Source of the DNA: Flammula alnicola
Taxonomy: Eukaryota > Basidiomycota > Agaricomycetes > Agaricales > Strophariaceae
Length of the DNA stretch: 64,000 nucleotides
Assembly: GCA_015499995.1 (NCBI GenBank)
Contig: JADNRV010000105.1
Span: forward strand, 1-64,000
Reading direction: 5' to 3'
Positions 33,579 through 45,123 of this stretch are shown here, piece by piece. A program made the position numbers and the translations under genes. Positions within the stretch are counted from its first letter, which is position 1. The number at the start of each line of letters is the position of its first letter. A model generated the notes under the pieces. That model was not told the DNA's origin and did not search any database. It was given only the letters and a program-made list of their open reading frames with translations.

Positions 33579-33868
33579 CAGTGTTGTAAAATCATGACTT
33601 AGCCATCACGGTTGAATCATGACTACTGTACTATTTCGACCAAGTGTTCACGATTTTGGGAATTTTGCCTCCCCGAGGAGGCCGATAATTTTTCTTTTGA
33701 TTTACAGCTGTTTCCAGATCTATACGGAATCGTGAAAAATTTAAAACGTCATAGTGGTTGTGTTTGGTTTGGAAGTGTCGGGACCCCGAAACTAGTTCTT
33801 GCCTTTGCAAGCGACGCAACGCTCATCCGACCTATTCCTGCGTATTACAACAACTTCAACGGTGCCCA

Positions 33869-34944
33869 ATGCCTCGCCGACATGTCTCTAGAGACCTAAA
33901 AGAACGCATCCCATACCTCCGATATGTAGAAGGCTTCAAAGTCAAAGAGATTGAACGACTGCTCAACGTGAAAAAGTCCATGATATATCAATGTCTCAAC
34001 TACCATCGAGAATACGGAGTCGCATACAATCCTGCAGCCTTTTTACAACATGCTCAAGGCCGCAAACGTGCTCTAGACCCTGTCGACCTGAGGCTTCTGA
34101 AATCACTTCTTCGTCAAGACCCATGTCTGTACCTTGATGAATTACAAGACGAGCTTCTTGTGCGTCGTGGTGTCTCTACCTCGGTCCAGACTCTTCTTCG
34201 GAGCCTCCGGCGACTCCACTTCTCTCGAAAATCTGTTAGCATTCAAGCACTGGAGCGTAATGACATCGATAGATCCATCTACATGAACACCTTTGCAGAA
34301 CTCGTCTCGGATCCAGCTATGCTGATGTTTATTGACGAAGCAGCAAAGAACAAAAAGAACCCAACTCGTAAATTGGGCTGGTCTTTGAAAGGTCGGCGCT
34401 GCGTTCAACGCCGATGCTTCATTCGAGGACAGCGCTTCTCAATCCTGCCAGTCCTGACGTTGGATGGAATCATCGCCCATGATATCATTCCCGGTTCTGT
34501 GACATCCTCTATATTCGTCGATTTCCTTCGGGAACACGTTGTAGGTTCGCCCTGACCAACACAGACCAGATAACAAATATTTCTTTATAGATACCTCTCA
34601 CAAACCCATACCCAGGTCCAAGGAGTGTTCTCGTACTGGATAACTGCAATATACACCACGCTGATGCCGTTCGAGAACTCGTGGAAGAGGAAGCGTGTAT
34701 GTTACTTCCTTTTTACCTTCAATCTTCCGCTTTCTTGATTGATTCAAACACAGATTGCAAACTTCTATTCTTACCGCCCTATTCCCCTGATTTGAACCCG
34801 ATAGAACAAGCTTTTTCTGCGATCAAAGCCTTCCTGCGACGTCACTGGAAGGACGACTCTTTGTCAATCCTCGACCACGCTTGCCTCCACATTGATTCTG
34901 ACATGGCTTGGGGTTTTTTCCGTGCTTCAGGATATGTTGTATGA
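33869..34944 (+). CDS. Tc1/IS630-like DDE transposase (copy 2)
   Basis: Exons 33869-34540, 34591-34696 and 34754-34944 with introns of 50 and 57 bases give 322 residues, indistinguishable from copy 1. The second intron lies between the second catalytic Asp (LVLDNCNIHH) and the Glu (DLNPIEQAF); the first intron splits the strand just before it. Removing both restores the continuous IS630/Tc1 core. No lesion is seen. The ATG at 33869 is used because the sequence before it is terminal repeat and a non-ATG extension. Confidence 0.9.
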
Positions 34945-35059
34945 ATTAGAATTTCAATGAATGTAATCATGGACTTCGTACAGGGACAGAACGACATGTA
35001 TTTTGAGTCAGTGAGCAATATAATAAGGTACAGGATGAAGCGAGTGCAGAAGGTTATGA

Positions 35060-36757
35060 TTAGTTAGTTGATGCTACTTCGTTACCCGAGGAAGCAACAC
35101 CATCTGGCTGAGGGTCCTGGGGGGGAAAGTCGAAGGGAGGGGCCAAAGGATCAAGATACTCTTGGTCGATTTCAGGAATATAGCCGTCAGGAACCTTCTC
35201 CAGTTTCTTGGTGACATCGTTGAAATACCACCAAACGAACTCGTCTTCACGCCAGTTCCTGCCGGTCATTATCCCTGGCCCAAAGACAGATGCGCATCCT
35301 CCATCAGTGAAACGCTTCTCGAACCGGATCTTCCGCTTTTCTACCTCCAGCTCCTTGTCGACGAGATCTTCCATAACCTTAGGCCGCTTTGCCTCAGGGC
35401 CGTTCCACCACCCAGATGCACCTCTTTTCAAGCGCATTGCATCACCATGACTCAATCCGCAGAGAACTAACTTCTCGTCAGGAACATAGGGAAGGATATC
35501 CGGACCATAGCCTTCTTTTGCAAGCGAATGTTCAAAAATCAAGACGCTATCGAGCCCAAGCTCATTCTCGGCATATTCAAGATAGCGACGGAGTTTGGTG
35601 GGAGTGTTTTTCACAGGGGAAGACTTGGTTTCGATGATCGCGGCAGGAGCTGATGCACTGCGAACCTGAGCATGGTCGGAATGCTCTGCCCGATGATCAC
35701 CTCCGTACATCAAACGGACATCGTGAAGAATTGAAGAGACTGCTTGAAGAACTGGGCCGCCATCACTGCTACCGTGATCAGAAGAGGCCGCTGGTTTTTT
35801 GAAAAGAGAGCGGGCACGGGTTTGCCGGTCGAAGGAGACAGAGTTTGGAGGGTGAAGTATTGTCGCTTCGTTATCGTACTAGTGGAAGACACCATTTAGT
35901 TTCCATGAGCAAACAGAATTACGAGATACATACCATAGCTCGGGCCCATTGCGACATGAGGGCAGGTGTGAGAGGAATCCTTTCCCCATCATTGGCGACG
36001 TATGTGTAACCGCCATCATTTGGGTTGGCATACTTTTTCTCCAGCTTGCCTCGGCAACGTGCTAACTCTCTGTCTATGCCACCTTTCTTATCCTAAATAT
36101 AGTAAAAGCATTAGAATGTGAGTGAGAACGTATGAAAAAAAGAGCGTACCTCATCTTCACCGTCACTTGAATTATTTCCTTCACTGCCATCGGAATCTTG
36201 CTCGGAATCGCGCTGATGTACCATGTTGATTAGACAGCACTGAATAACCTGAAAAGCATAAAATAAAGACCTTATTATTCTTCTTGACGTCCTCGAGAGT
36301 GAACGATACTGTGATTTTCTCAGGTTTGTCTTTGATGATTTTCTCAGCGAGCGCTTTGAACTCGTCGTATTTATCAACATCTATAGCGTCCTTCTTTCTA
36401 TATCGGAAAATATGAATAACTTTATTGAATATAAGAGTATGAAATTACAACGTACGCTTTCTTTGGTGGAACCAAGACCTTGATACCGAAACGGCGGTTC
36501 AAAGTAACCGGCGTGTACTTGCTGTGCCCGTGCTTCTCGACAAGTGCAGAGAGAAAGGCAAGGTAGTTCTCCTTGGAGCTTTTAAAGACGAACGAGAATT
36601 CTTTGTTTTTATCCTCGACTTTCTTCGTTGACGCTCCTTTCTTGCCGTTGGACTTCTCTTTAGCTTTCAAAACTATGAATTGCATACGGGCTGAGACCAG
36701 AACCTCATGAGGAGAGGCAGCATCGTCGTCCTGAGAGCTGGAAGGGCTGTTGGGCAT
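35060..36757 (-). CDS. Transposon accessory protein with SAM-like segment (copy 2)
   Basis: Five exons mirror those of copy 1 (36757-36456, 36397-36271, 36212-36150, 36092-35934, 35878-35060), giving 489 residues. All splice sites and the full frame are kept, including the acidic linker and the SAM-like segment with its basic flank. It converges on the transposase with 115 bp between the stops. Conservation as an intact second gene in an element so young is only weak evidence for selection, but it shows the gene is part of the mobile unit and was not picked up once by accident. Confidence 0.8.
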
Positions 36758-37046
36758 GTTGGATGGACGTTAGAGAAAAGACTACATGTCTACGAAGTTC
36801 AAAGATATATAAAGAAAAGACTGGAGGCGAAGATCATGAACGTCAAAGACTCTTCGACTAGTGCTCGTGTCGTGTCAAAGCTGATTCTGGGGTCCTGACC
36901 CTTCCAAACCAAACACAACCACTATGACGTTTTAAATTTTTCGCGATTCCGTATAGATCTGGAAACAGCTGTAAGGCGAATTAAAAAAAGGTCTTTTTTT
37001 CCCGGTGTGATGCGTGACGTGAACACTTGGTCGAAATGGTACAGTA

Positions 37047-38009
37047 GGTGACTTATTCATGACTCGTTCATGGCTCATGATGATTGATGGCAGCCTTATA
37101 TGGTAGTAGTCATCATTGATGGCCACTGGCCACCACGCAGTTGTGCTATTTTTAGTTTCTTCGAGTAATCTGTCGCAAATTCAAGCCATCGCCCGATGGC
37201 AATAGCAGATTTATTCAACTTCACAGACGAGCAATAGGTTAAAACTTTTGAAGGGTCAGCTCTCCATACTTTTCAAATGAGTTGTTGGATCTAGATGCTG
37301 AGGGAGAAGATTTCAACGAGCCAGCAGAGGATGTTGAGATTGATGAAGCGACTGCACAGGCTTTACTTGGGTAATAATACATATGTTTTCAGTTTTCTAT
37401 CCCTACGTATGCTAAGGATTGGTTATCGAGTCGTGTCGGGCCCTATCTTTCGCTATCTTTGAGGCTCATCAGTCGATTACTCAATATTTCACAGCCACCA
37501 GTTGGTTTCCCGGCGAGGCTGAGCCATTTGACTAGTCATTTGATCAGGTCATGACTAGCGATGGCTAGCCACCCGGGGTCATGAATTGATCAATGACTTT
37601 TACAACGCTGGCCCGACACGACTCGATAACCAATCCTTAGCATACGTAGGGATAGAAAACTGAAAACATATGTATTATTACCCAAGTAAAGCCTGTGCAG
37701 TCGCTTCATCAATCTCAACATCCTCTGCTGGCTCGTTGAAATCTTCTCCCTCAGCATCTAGATCCAACAACTCATTTGAAAAGTATGGAGAGCTGACCCT
37801 TCAAAAGTTTTAACCTATTGCTCGTCTGTGAAGTTGAATAAATCTGCTATTGCCATCGGGCGATGGCTTGAATTTGCGACAGATTACTCGAAGAAACTAA
37901 AAATAGCACAACTGCGTGGTGGCCAGTGGCCATCAATGATGACTACTACCATATAAGGCTGCCATCAATCATCATGCATGAGCCATGAACGAGTCATGAA
38001 TAAGTCACC
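37047..38009. repeat. Long near-perfect inverted repeat, arms about 400 bp
   Basis: 37047-37442 and 37610-38009 are inverted copies with only a few differences (the right arm has an extra TGCA near 37975). The loop 37443-37609 contains a shorter relative of the element ends (CATGACTAGCGATGGCTAGC). Each arm has a coding-like segment (ELLDLDAEGEDFNEPAEDVE). Confidence 0.9.
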
Positions 38010-38157
38010 TAGTCATGATTCAACCGTGATGGCTAAGTCATGATTTTACAACACTGCACAGGACACGCCGCTGTTCCACGCAGATATCAGACATAATGTT
38101 CGCTATGGGTAGCTTGATGCGACCGAGGAGGAGGTGAAGGAGGCCGTGCACAAGGCG

Positions 38158-38780
38158 TGGGGAGGGGCAGCGCCTGATGTTGATCTGGCCTGCTGACTAA
38201 TGGCACCGCCACACGAAATCCGCGAAACCCTGACATTTATTATCACTTCACGATAATCATACATCTTCATGTTCCAGAGGCATGACTCACTATAGAATAT
38301 TTATTAGAGTATAAAGCAATAGAATTTGGGGTATCCAAAGCCTTGACCGGCATGTTAGTGTTATTTTTTGCTTGCCAACGCGTCAAGACGCGTCCATTTA
38401 TTATGCATTAGGTAAGCTTTTGACCGCATTTTGGCCTCATTTTTAAAAGCAAAATTGCAGCTCACCACTTAGTTTTTCTGACCACATTTATAGAGAGAAA
38501 ATACACCTTTGTTTATTATCTAGGCTTTCGCCTGAAAAAATTTGAATTTACAGTTCATTGTTCGTCCCATTACATATAGATCAGACCTTATCCTTTAACT
38601 TTTTTATATTTTTTTCAGGCGAAAGCCTAGCTATATTGTTTAACTTATGATTTACTTTTTCACCTTGCGAAAAGAGGCATGCTATGTTGTTAAATATTGT
38701 TTTTCCATTTCTTATGCAGAATCATAAGGCGGGACAACAAGTACAAACAAAATCAGCAGAACCGGCGTTGCCCCTCCCCA
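38158..38780. mobile_element. hAT-like non-autonomous element, 623 bp, in the ABC relic
   Basis: Inverted ends TGGGGAGGGGCAGCGCC and GGCGTTGCCCCTCCCCA (one mismatch) are flanked by the direct repeat CAAGGCG, 8 bp if the shared A is counted. Excision in silico restores the ABC reading frame (KA then NVHEM). A smaller TA-MITE lies inside. Confidence 0.75.
38523..38627. mobile_element. 105-bp TA-flanked MITE
   Basis: Ends GGCTTTCGCCTGAAAAAA and TTTTTTCAGGCGAAAGCC are inverted copies flanked by TA (38521-38522, 38628-38629). It lies inside the 38158-38780 element. Confidence 0.75.
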
Positions 38781-39020
38781 CAAGGCGAATGTGCATGAAA
38801 TGATTGAGCGGCTGCCGGATGGTTATGCAATGATGGTCTGCGCACCATGGTGGTTAAGTCTCTTTCTTCGCTCCTCTACCTTTCGCTTTCTTTTTTGCTT
38901 TATGTGACTAATGTCGCTGTTCTATACACTTGCAGACCTGATCATTGTGTTGAAAGAGGGCGAGGTTGTGGAACAAGGCACACGAAGAGCTGATGCGGAC
39001 GACTTCATCCAATTAAGTAC

Positions 39021-42000
39021 TGTTGTTAATTGTTAATTAACCAGTACAAAATTGTCATCAGAGAAACTTAGAGAAATGGGGTTTCAATGCTCAACTGCCG
39101 TCTCTAGAACACGCCTCTCATCTTAGAGTGTGATTCTTGTCGATCCTCGTAGGAGTACACTGTGCACAGCTGCCACAAAGAATGACGTCACACAGCAACG
39201 CCCGCAGATGGGAAAGAGTTATCCACTTTCCGCCGCAAACTCTAAGTAATTCTTTTGGGGAGCACAGCCACAGGTACCGTACGCGCCTTTGTTGATTGTT
39301 TGGCTCTTTTGACCGCCGTCATCCTTTTTCGGATAAGGAGATCCAGAGGCGAAGTTGAGAGTCGTCGCACATTTCCAAACATTTAGTATATCTAGCGAGC
39401 TTTTCTTGTTGAAAGACTAGCTAATAGGAGATGTTGCCACTGATAAGAATAACTAAGTTTATTCAATATCTATCTAATGCACAATGTACACAACATCAGA
39501 CCTACATACTTATGTTCATAGACTCGCTAATCCTGTATGCAAGCACCCACTATCGGCGCTGCATGGGGTTGAATAGGTGAGCTCGTGTTGGTTGCATTCA
39601 GCCGTACGCGGCGCGAACCACTACACGCGCGGTGGTGTTCAGAGGGGCGGCGGCGGCGGTGTTTCGTTCGCTTTTGATTCATATGACAATGGGTCGGCAA
39701 CCTCGCGAGGCGACACCGTTGAGAGAGGTGTCATCTTTGTGCTTGGCAGAGCGAGGGGGCATCATCTAATTCCTATTATTCCATGAGATAAGTAACAGGC
39801 GGTCAATATACTTGCCTCTACTTACTGACAACGTTCAGATGTCCTCCTGGCCTTATCCCCAACACGATCCTACGCCAACCGATATTGGTTTTCGCATGGG
39901 TTGGGATGTCACCGTCCTGAGTCCTTTTGCAGAGCTGGGCCTTCATTATGGTGTCGGTTACTAATTGAAGTGGTTATCCGCAATGTTGGTGCAGTGGAGG
40001 GGTGCCTCTTACCTTGCTTCATCCCACCTCTACGCCCTACGTGCTGTGCGGCTGCCTTTGGCATTGCGGTTCTCGCTTGACGTTTTTGGGCGGTTTTCAA
40101 CAGCACCCTTGACACCATCGTCACGGTGACTCACAGGTTTACTGCTCGCGGTTGTGATCCAGTAGCGACGGCAATGGCGGTCGAGCAAACCGAGGAGACT
40201 CTGGACGACGGTGTATGTTGAGAGCAAAATTTAAACTGCGCTTCGCAGGTGGAAATGAAATGAAATAAATTTTGGCTGACTACATTACGTAAGTAATTCA
40301 GGTAACTAATTACCTCGCCAGCGCATTGTGGATAAGGAGAGTCGGTAACTACGGAGATAAATGATCACTACATATTGTGCTGAATTGAGAGATTAGTGTT
40401 AGAGGATGTGATGTGAGATAGATGATGGGGCAATGTGATAGTTTGAGTTTTCGGAGAAGTATGAAAAGGCGAGAATGTTCGGCGCATGATGCCCCAAATT
40501 CTTCCCGCAAGTCTAACCGCAGCTGAGTGGTAGTCGTTCGCAAGGCGTTGATGGAGCCGTCGAATTTGAAGGAATAAACGAACAAACCGACACGGTCACA
40601 TGTGCGTCGGGCGATATTTTTAGAGTTCATTGGCCAAATAATCAGCTGTGTGGTTGTGCTTCCCAAAAAGATTTAAAGTTTGGGGCGGAATCTCAAAAGT
40701 GATGGGAAATTAGATAAAATCTGGGAGTTGGAAAAAACGGCTGAGCCTACGGCGATCAGTCCGGCGGCAAAGTCCGGCAGTCAGGTCAGCGCGCACGCAT
40801 ATTCTAACTTCTTCGCGCGTCGCCTCCTTTCTTCTCAAATTCGTCTTCCTGCCTTTCCTCCTTGGCGACGCCTACACAACGCCCGCTGAACAGTCTAAAT
40901 GTGCCAGAATTTTGTTCGATTGCCGTGTTACCCTTGACAATGAACGGCAATGCCATTGCATTGAGGAGAGGCAGCGGCGATGCATGTAATATGTATAACC
41001 GGGAGAGGAAATAGCAGCGGCATCAGGCGAAGTACAGCGAAAGGATACAATAACAGGGAGTACGACCGGGAGATGTAGCGGCAATTGTGACACGACAAGG
41101 GAAAGCAGCAGCAGGGACACTTGCACAGTCAGCGGCAGTGGTGAGAATATGGAGGGCACCAATGCCATCGGTCGTCTCTCTCCCCCACCTTCCATCGGTC
41201 CGCCGCCCGTTCATGTCTTATGCTAACGCTCCCGCCCACCCCACCGCCTCACCACTCACCGGTCTCCACGACCCCAAAAAAAGCCACAGCGGTCAAAGGT
41301 GGGCGGCACAACCGAATAGACTGGGTTATGACGGCGACCTGGGGTGCAGCATCGCTCGTTCCAGCTGGGCTTTTGTGCCGTCTCGCCTCCCTACCTCCTC
41401 GTCAAAGCACCGTTCCTTTCACCCCCCCTTCATTTGGCAAATGATCAGCCACTCTTGCATTGCTGAGCAGCTTCACCTCCTTAATATGATTTCCCCCCTT
41501 TTCTGTATTCTACAGTAGCATAGATTTTTTGAATAATAATACCTTGGTGAATTCCAGCAAGTGCGAATTCGCGAAAGCATTAGGGCATGACTTCTAAGAC
41601 TATAGTATTTAGATTGGCGGAAGCCACATGACCGGGTGGAATGCTCCCGCCGTCCCGCCGTTGCGATCGCCGTTTTTTGATGCCATTTTTTCCGTTTCCC
41701 AGATGTCCTCGGAAATTAAAGTTCTTTGAAGAACCCATCGCCGATCGCGACCCATCGATGATGTCATGCGACAACGCAAAAAGGAGCTTCGTGGCCATAG
41801 AAGTATCCGCGCTGGAGAATTTGACCCCAAGTACATACGGTTAAGAAATAAAACATGTAAGATGTTGCGAACATAGAGTATAAGTATTGCCGCCCCGTCG
41901 GAGTTAGAAACGGTTTGGATTTGTGATGTGCTCTCATGCACGTCCGCACATTAAATGAGTCGCTGTTGGACGACTACAGACAAAAGAAAATCTTTTAAAT

Positions 42001-42298
42001 CAATAAAATTCATTTCTGAGGCCATGATAACTCGATTTTTCAAAGAAAAAAAAATGATTGCATGCTCTCCACTTCAGGAAACACTACACGCTTATAGCCA
42101 AACAACAAGCGTCAATTCACGGAACATCAAAATGGATAACAAGCATGCAAACAAAAGTGCCCGAGATGAATTCAAACGAGCGCCCGCAGGCAACATCACG
42201 ACCACACACCGTTGCCACTACACCATCGTTTCATTCAGTATTGATTTAAGGCATCGGACTATATTGCGTCTTTCATTGCCCGCAGACTTTCATTTCCG
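39021..42298. other. Gene-poor stretch
   Basis: No gene could be supported. A short frame of about 42 codons starts at 39840 (SWPYPQHDPTPTDIGFRMGW). Frames of 100-143 codons at 40349-40666 and 41087-41518 overlap others and show no domain. The dispersed repeat copy B lies at 40257-40430. Confidence 0.35.
40257..40430 (+). repeat. Dispersed repeat, copy B
   Basis: Same orientation as 2138-2290, sharing TTTTGGCTGACTACATTA, AGTAATTCAGGTAACTAA, CCTCGCCAGCGCAT and a following GATAAGGAGA. Confidence 0.6.
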
Positions 42299-43892
42299 TT
42301 GACAGGGAAGGCCGAGAAGCCGGGGAAGCTGTCAAGCGGAGCTTCGGAGAGCTTCGGGCCTTCGGCCCTCAAGGCCTCCATACGTCATTCTTTGTGGCAG
42401 CTGCATTTTCTCAAGGCACGGTTGTGGTCTTCAAGCACATGTGCCCAAGGCAGGCGAACATGGGCAAACTGTTTCTGCCACATCTCCACGGATGCAGGCC
42501 ACAATCCGGGGACTCAGCCATATACTTGTCCCCTCTTCTGCGCAAAATCTAGCCACGTTAGAGATGCCCGCTTTGGAGAGGATTTCGCACCAAACCGCCA
42601 TCTCTTATCACCTCCCGCTCCTACTGTGAATACGTCTGCTGGCCGTGGGCCGCCTCCTCCGATTCCTGCTCGTACAGGGCAGTCAATTGTTGCTCGTCCT
42701 CGCCTGGAGCCTCCTGCCTCAATGAACCCCCTTCCGAACCCTCGCCACGCATCACAAATCCGACCTATATTTATCGAGGAAAATGCCCGGAAGGAGGAAG
42801 CATTACGAGCGCGGCAGGTTCAAGATGCTGAGCGGCTTGAGGCAAACAATCGGGTGAAGCATGAAGTCACCATTTGTGCGTGGCTTTTGGTAAGTTTATT
42901 TCACCAATATTCATGCCCTATGCTTACCTATGCTTACTTCCTTTTAGGATGATACCGAACCCGAGGCCTGCAAATTCCAGGGGGAGTTCATCTGGCCCAA
43001 CTTTGTCCTGAAGGCCTCTGTCCTTGCAGACGTAGGCTTACTTTTGGGACCCGAGAAGCCATGGTTCAAGGTGTACAACCGCTCGCGAAAATTGTGGGAG
43101 AGGGTCAAGCTCAACCATGTCATGTCGGTGCATGGACAACCAGAAATTCTCGTCAAAGCCCTCGACGTCAATATCTGTCGGGATTTTTCAACATTCGCTA
43201 CCCCTCAGTCGACCATTATTCCCCACATCCGAAATGATAACGCGATCGTGCAAGTGTCAAGGCGAAAGGCGAAAAGAGGTTTTTGGAGGCTGGTGCCGCC
43301 TCTGCACCGACGGCTTCACGCAAATGTGCTTCCACCAAGATTGCTCATAGTTCCTCATCTAAAAGACCTCGACTACCATCTTCTGGTGCGGAAACCTCTT
43401 TACCGTATGGTGCAACACGCCCTCATCTCCTTCCTGCCCATCAGAAAGCACCGTCTCATGATAGGTCATCCCCGTTTGTGCAGGACAACCGTCAAACTAC
43501 CTCCACCACCCATTCTCCCACCTCTATCTCATCTTCGTCACCATCTCTTGGCAGTGTTCTGGAACTCACAGACTCAGACGGATGGGGCCTCCTTCAGAAC
43601 TCCAGTAGCTCGTCGCCGCTGTCCTCCTGTTGCTGGCACAGCTTTATCATCCTTGCAACCATTCATCAAAAAGGAAGTCTCTGAGGTACCCACCAGCAAA
43701 TCCTCTGCGAGCCGCAATACCTCTACAACAGCTGAGAAAAAATGGCCATCGGTGAGAGACCCGCTACGCGCTCAGCGACCTAAACAACACACACAACTGC
43801 GGAGCGAGATCCTAACTAGGTCGAGCGACGCTCTACTAGCTTCAGAAATATGTAGTGTGCTGTACTCCCCAGTGTTTGTTTTATTTAGCTAG
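42299..43892 (+). pseudogene. Decayed gene of unknown function, two visible exons
   Basis: An upstream frame rich in Pro and charged residues (FIEENARKEEALRARQVQDA, RVKHEVTICAWLL) joins over an intron (42890-42947, GTAAGT to TTTTAG) to CKFQGEFIWPNFVLKASVLA and PEKPWFKVYNRSRKLWERVK. Beyond about 43275 the natural-looking Ser/Pro-rich frame (VLELTDSD near 43570) lies in another frame and later switches back (EVPTSKSSASRN near 43690), so at least two frame shifts separate the parts. I do not recognise the family by name. It is either a pseudogene or, less likely, a gene with unseen introns; the start is unknown. Confidence 0.4.
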
Positions 43893-45123
43893 CTGACTTG
43901 TAGACAGCGCCTCGCGGTTCGTTTAAAGTGGGTATGAGGGATTATTCAAACACATGTTTTATTGTAGTTTCAAGCCTCGTTTTATCACAGGGATGAACGG
44001 TTTTATTGATTTTATGGTTTTTATTTGAGAGGAACTCTCTAGGACACTGCTAGCTCGAATTTCGAAGCCACTAGCTGTTCTGAAGCTTTGGGAACTGGTC
44101 TGAAACTAAGGCCGCACTGTGCGCTACCTTCTGAACGATCTGCTAGCCCACTGTGGACTCTGTTTCTGACTCTCTAGGTGCTCTCTTGGCCTCTAAGCAC
44201 ACTCTGGCTTCTAAATTCTTGGACCTTGTCCTCAAGAACTTTCTCTTTATTTAACTAAGCCTTCTCTGGCTTCAAACGAACTCTACGAAGTCAAACTGAT
44301 CCTTTATTCGTCTTCTTTCTTACTAGACACTGCATCTTAGCTCGAAATAAAACAGGGAAGAGATTGCTTAAGGTAACTAGCTACATAGGTACATCTTTTA
44401 TACTACGGCTATGTGTGGTTCTAGTATGCGAATAAAATAGTGTAAAACATTCTTATCTCGTGTAAATAATGCCTGCAGGCAATGGGTATAGGGTTGAGTA
44501 TTCCAGGTGACCAGATAGAGGTCAAGGGATTTGGAAATTCATCCCATTTTAGCGCGCTAGGACGCTCCTGACTTCCGCGTACCATGCGCATCATGCGTGC
44601 GTCTCGGCTAGCGGTGCCGCTTTATTCCAGATCTGCGGCCATCATTGATGCCGGTTCCTTCTTTCCTTTCTCGTCCTATTACCACTTTTGGTAGTCCCCC
44701 GGGTAGAGGGTAGAGCGTGCGTCTAACTAACGCGTCCGCGTCCCGTGTGTCTCGTAGTAAGTCACAAGATATGCTCGCTAGTAGTTGTGCATTTTGACCG
44801 CATGCTAACTAGCTGCGTCTTGTACTCCTAGCTGTAGTATTTTATAGCTAGCTTTTCAGCAATACTCTGATTGTACTGAATTCGCCGCGCACTATTTCCA
44901 AAGCATCCGGAAGTCCTTTAATTTATTCCCCATGGTGTGTTTATGCCTCGCTAGTCATTTGTGACTTATGTGTTCTATGTTTCACTGTTTTATAACTTTT
45001 AACTGTCTCCCGGATTATCATACGGACTCAGCTAGCTCTGAACCACGTCTGATTGCCATTGTCACAGGTTATATGACAGCTAGTAGTCGCATAGCTAGGC
45101 CTTAGACTACTAACTTGGGTGCG
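43893..45123. other. Gene-free stretch, possibly repeat-derived
   Basis: No frame of interest. The sequence is rich in CTAGCTAG/TAGCTAGC words and CTCT runs, which suggests old repeat or LTR material, but no matching partner copy or target duplication was found. Confidence 0.3.

Larger units (their letters stand above)
33705..36971 (+). mobile_element. Two-gene Tc1/IS630-like transposon, copy 2
   Basis: 3267 bp with the same terminal repeats as copy 1, flanked by TA (33703-33704 and 36972-36973) and in opposite orientation to copy 1. Every frame compared translates the same, so the copies diverged recently. Two such copies inverted 16.8 kb apart could recombine and flip the region between them. 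Confidence 0.92.
33626..37044. mobile_element. Small TA-MITE (about 150 bp) carrying Tc1-like copy 2
   Basis: Terminal inverted repeats CTGTACTATTTCGACCAAGT / CTGTACCATTTCGACCAAGT (27 bp, one mismatch), flanked by TA at 33624-33625 and 37045-37046. Removing the 3.27-kb transposon leaves about 150 bp. The uninterrupted sequence in the other arm of the host palindrome confirms the insertion point. Confidence 0.85.
33579..38056. mobile_element. Palindromic fold-back element, split by nested insertions
   Basis: The ends are inverted copies beginning CAGTGTTGTAAAATCATGAC. The left arm is 33579-33625 plus 37047-37442 and the right arm is 37610-38056; without the insertion they pair over about 440 bp, with a spacer of about 167 bp. 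The left arm was cut at a TA by a small MITE that holds Tc1-like copy 2. The uncut right arm shows the empty site (GACTAGGTGAC at about 38014-38004, minus strand). No convincing 8-bp target duplication was found at the outer ends (AACGGCAC against CACAGGAC). Confidence 0.85.
38057..39020 (+). pseudogene. ABC transporter remnant (ATM1/half-transporter type)
   Basis: Right after the palindromic element comes QDTPLFHADIRHNVRYG, a stop (TAG, 38109-38111), then LDATEEEVKEAVHKA. After removal of the insertion at 38158-38780 the frame continues directly as NVHEMIERLPDGYAMMV. The signature motif region is missing, and a later exon near 38936 gives DLIIVLKEGEVVEQGTRR, the post-Walker-B end. The order Q-loop, helical segment, D-loop side and EGEVVEQGT matches the nucleotide-binding domain of ATM1-like mitochondrial half-transporters. 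It is a truncated, disrupted relic and cannot be functional; the specific subfamily is inferred from QDTPLF and LDAT. Confidence 0.65.

Noticed and set aside
33571..38064. 8-bp target duplication for the palindromic element (AACGGCAC / CACAGGAC)
   Set aside because: Only five of eight positions agree; not better than chance, so the superfamily stays open.
43893..45123. Possible solo LTR
   Set aside because: No TG..CA bounded unit with a target duplication could be found and no partner copy is in the window.
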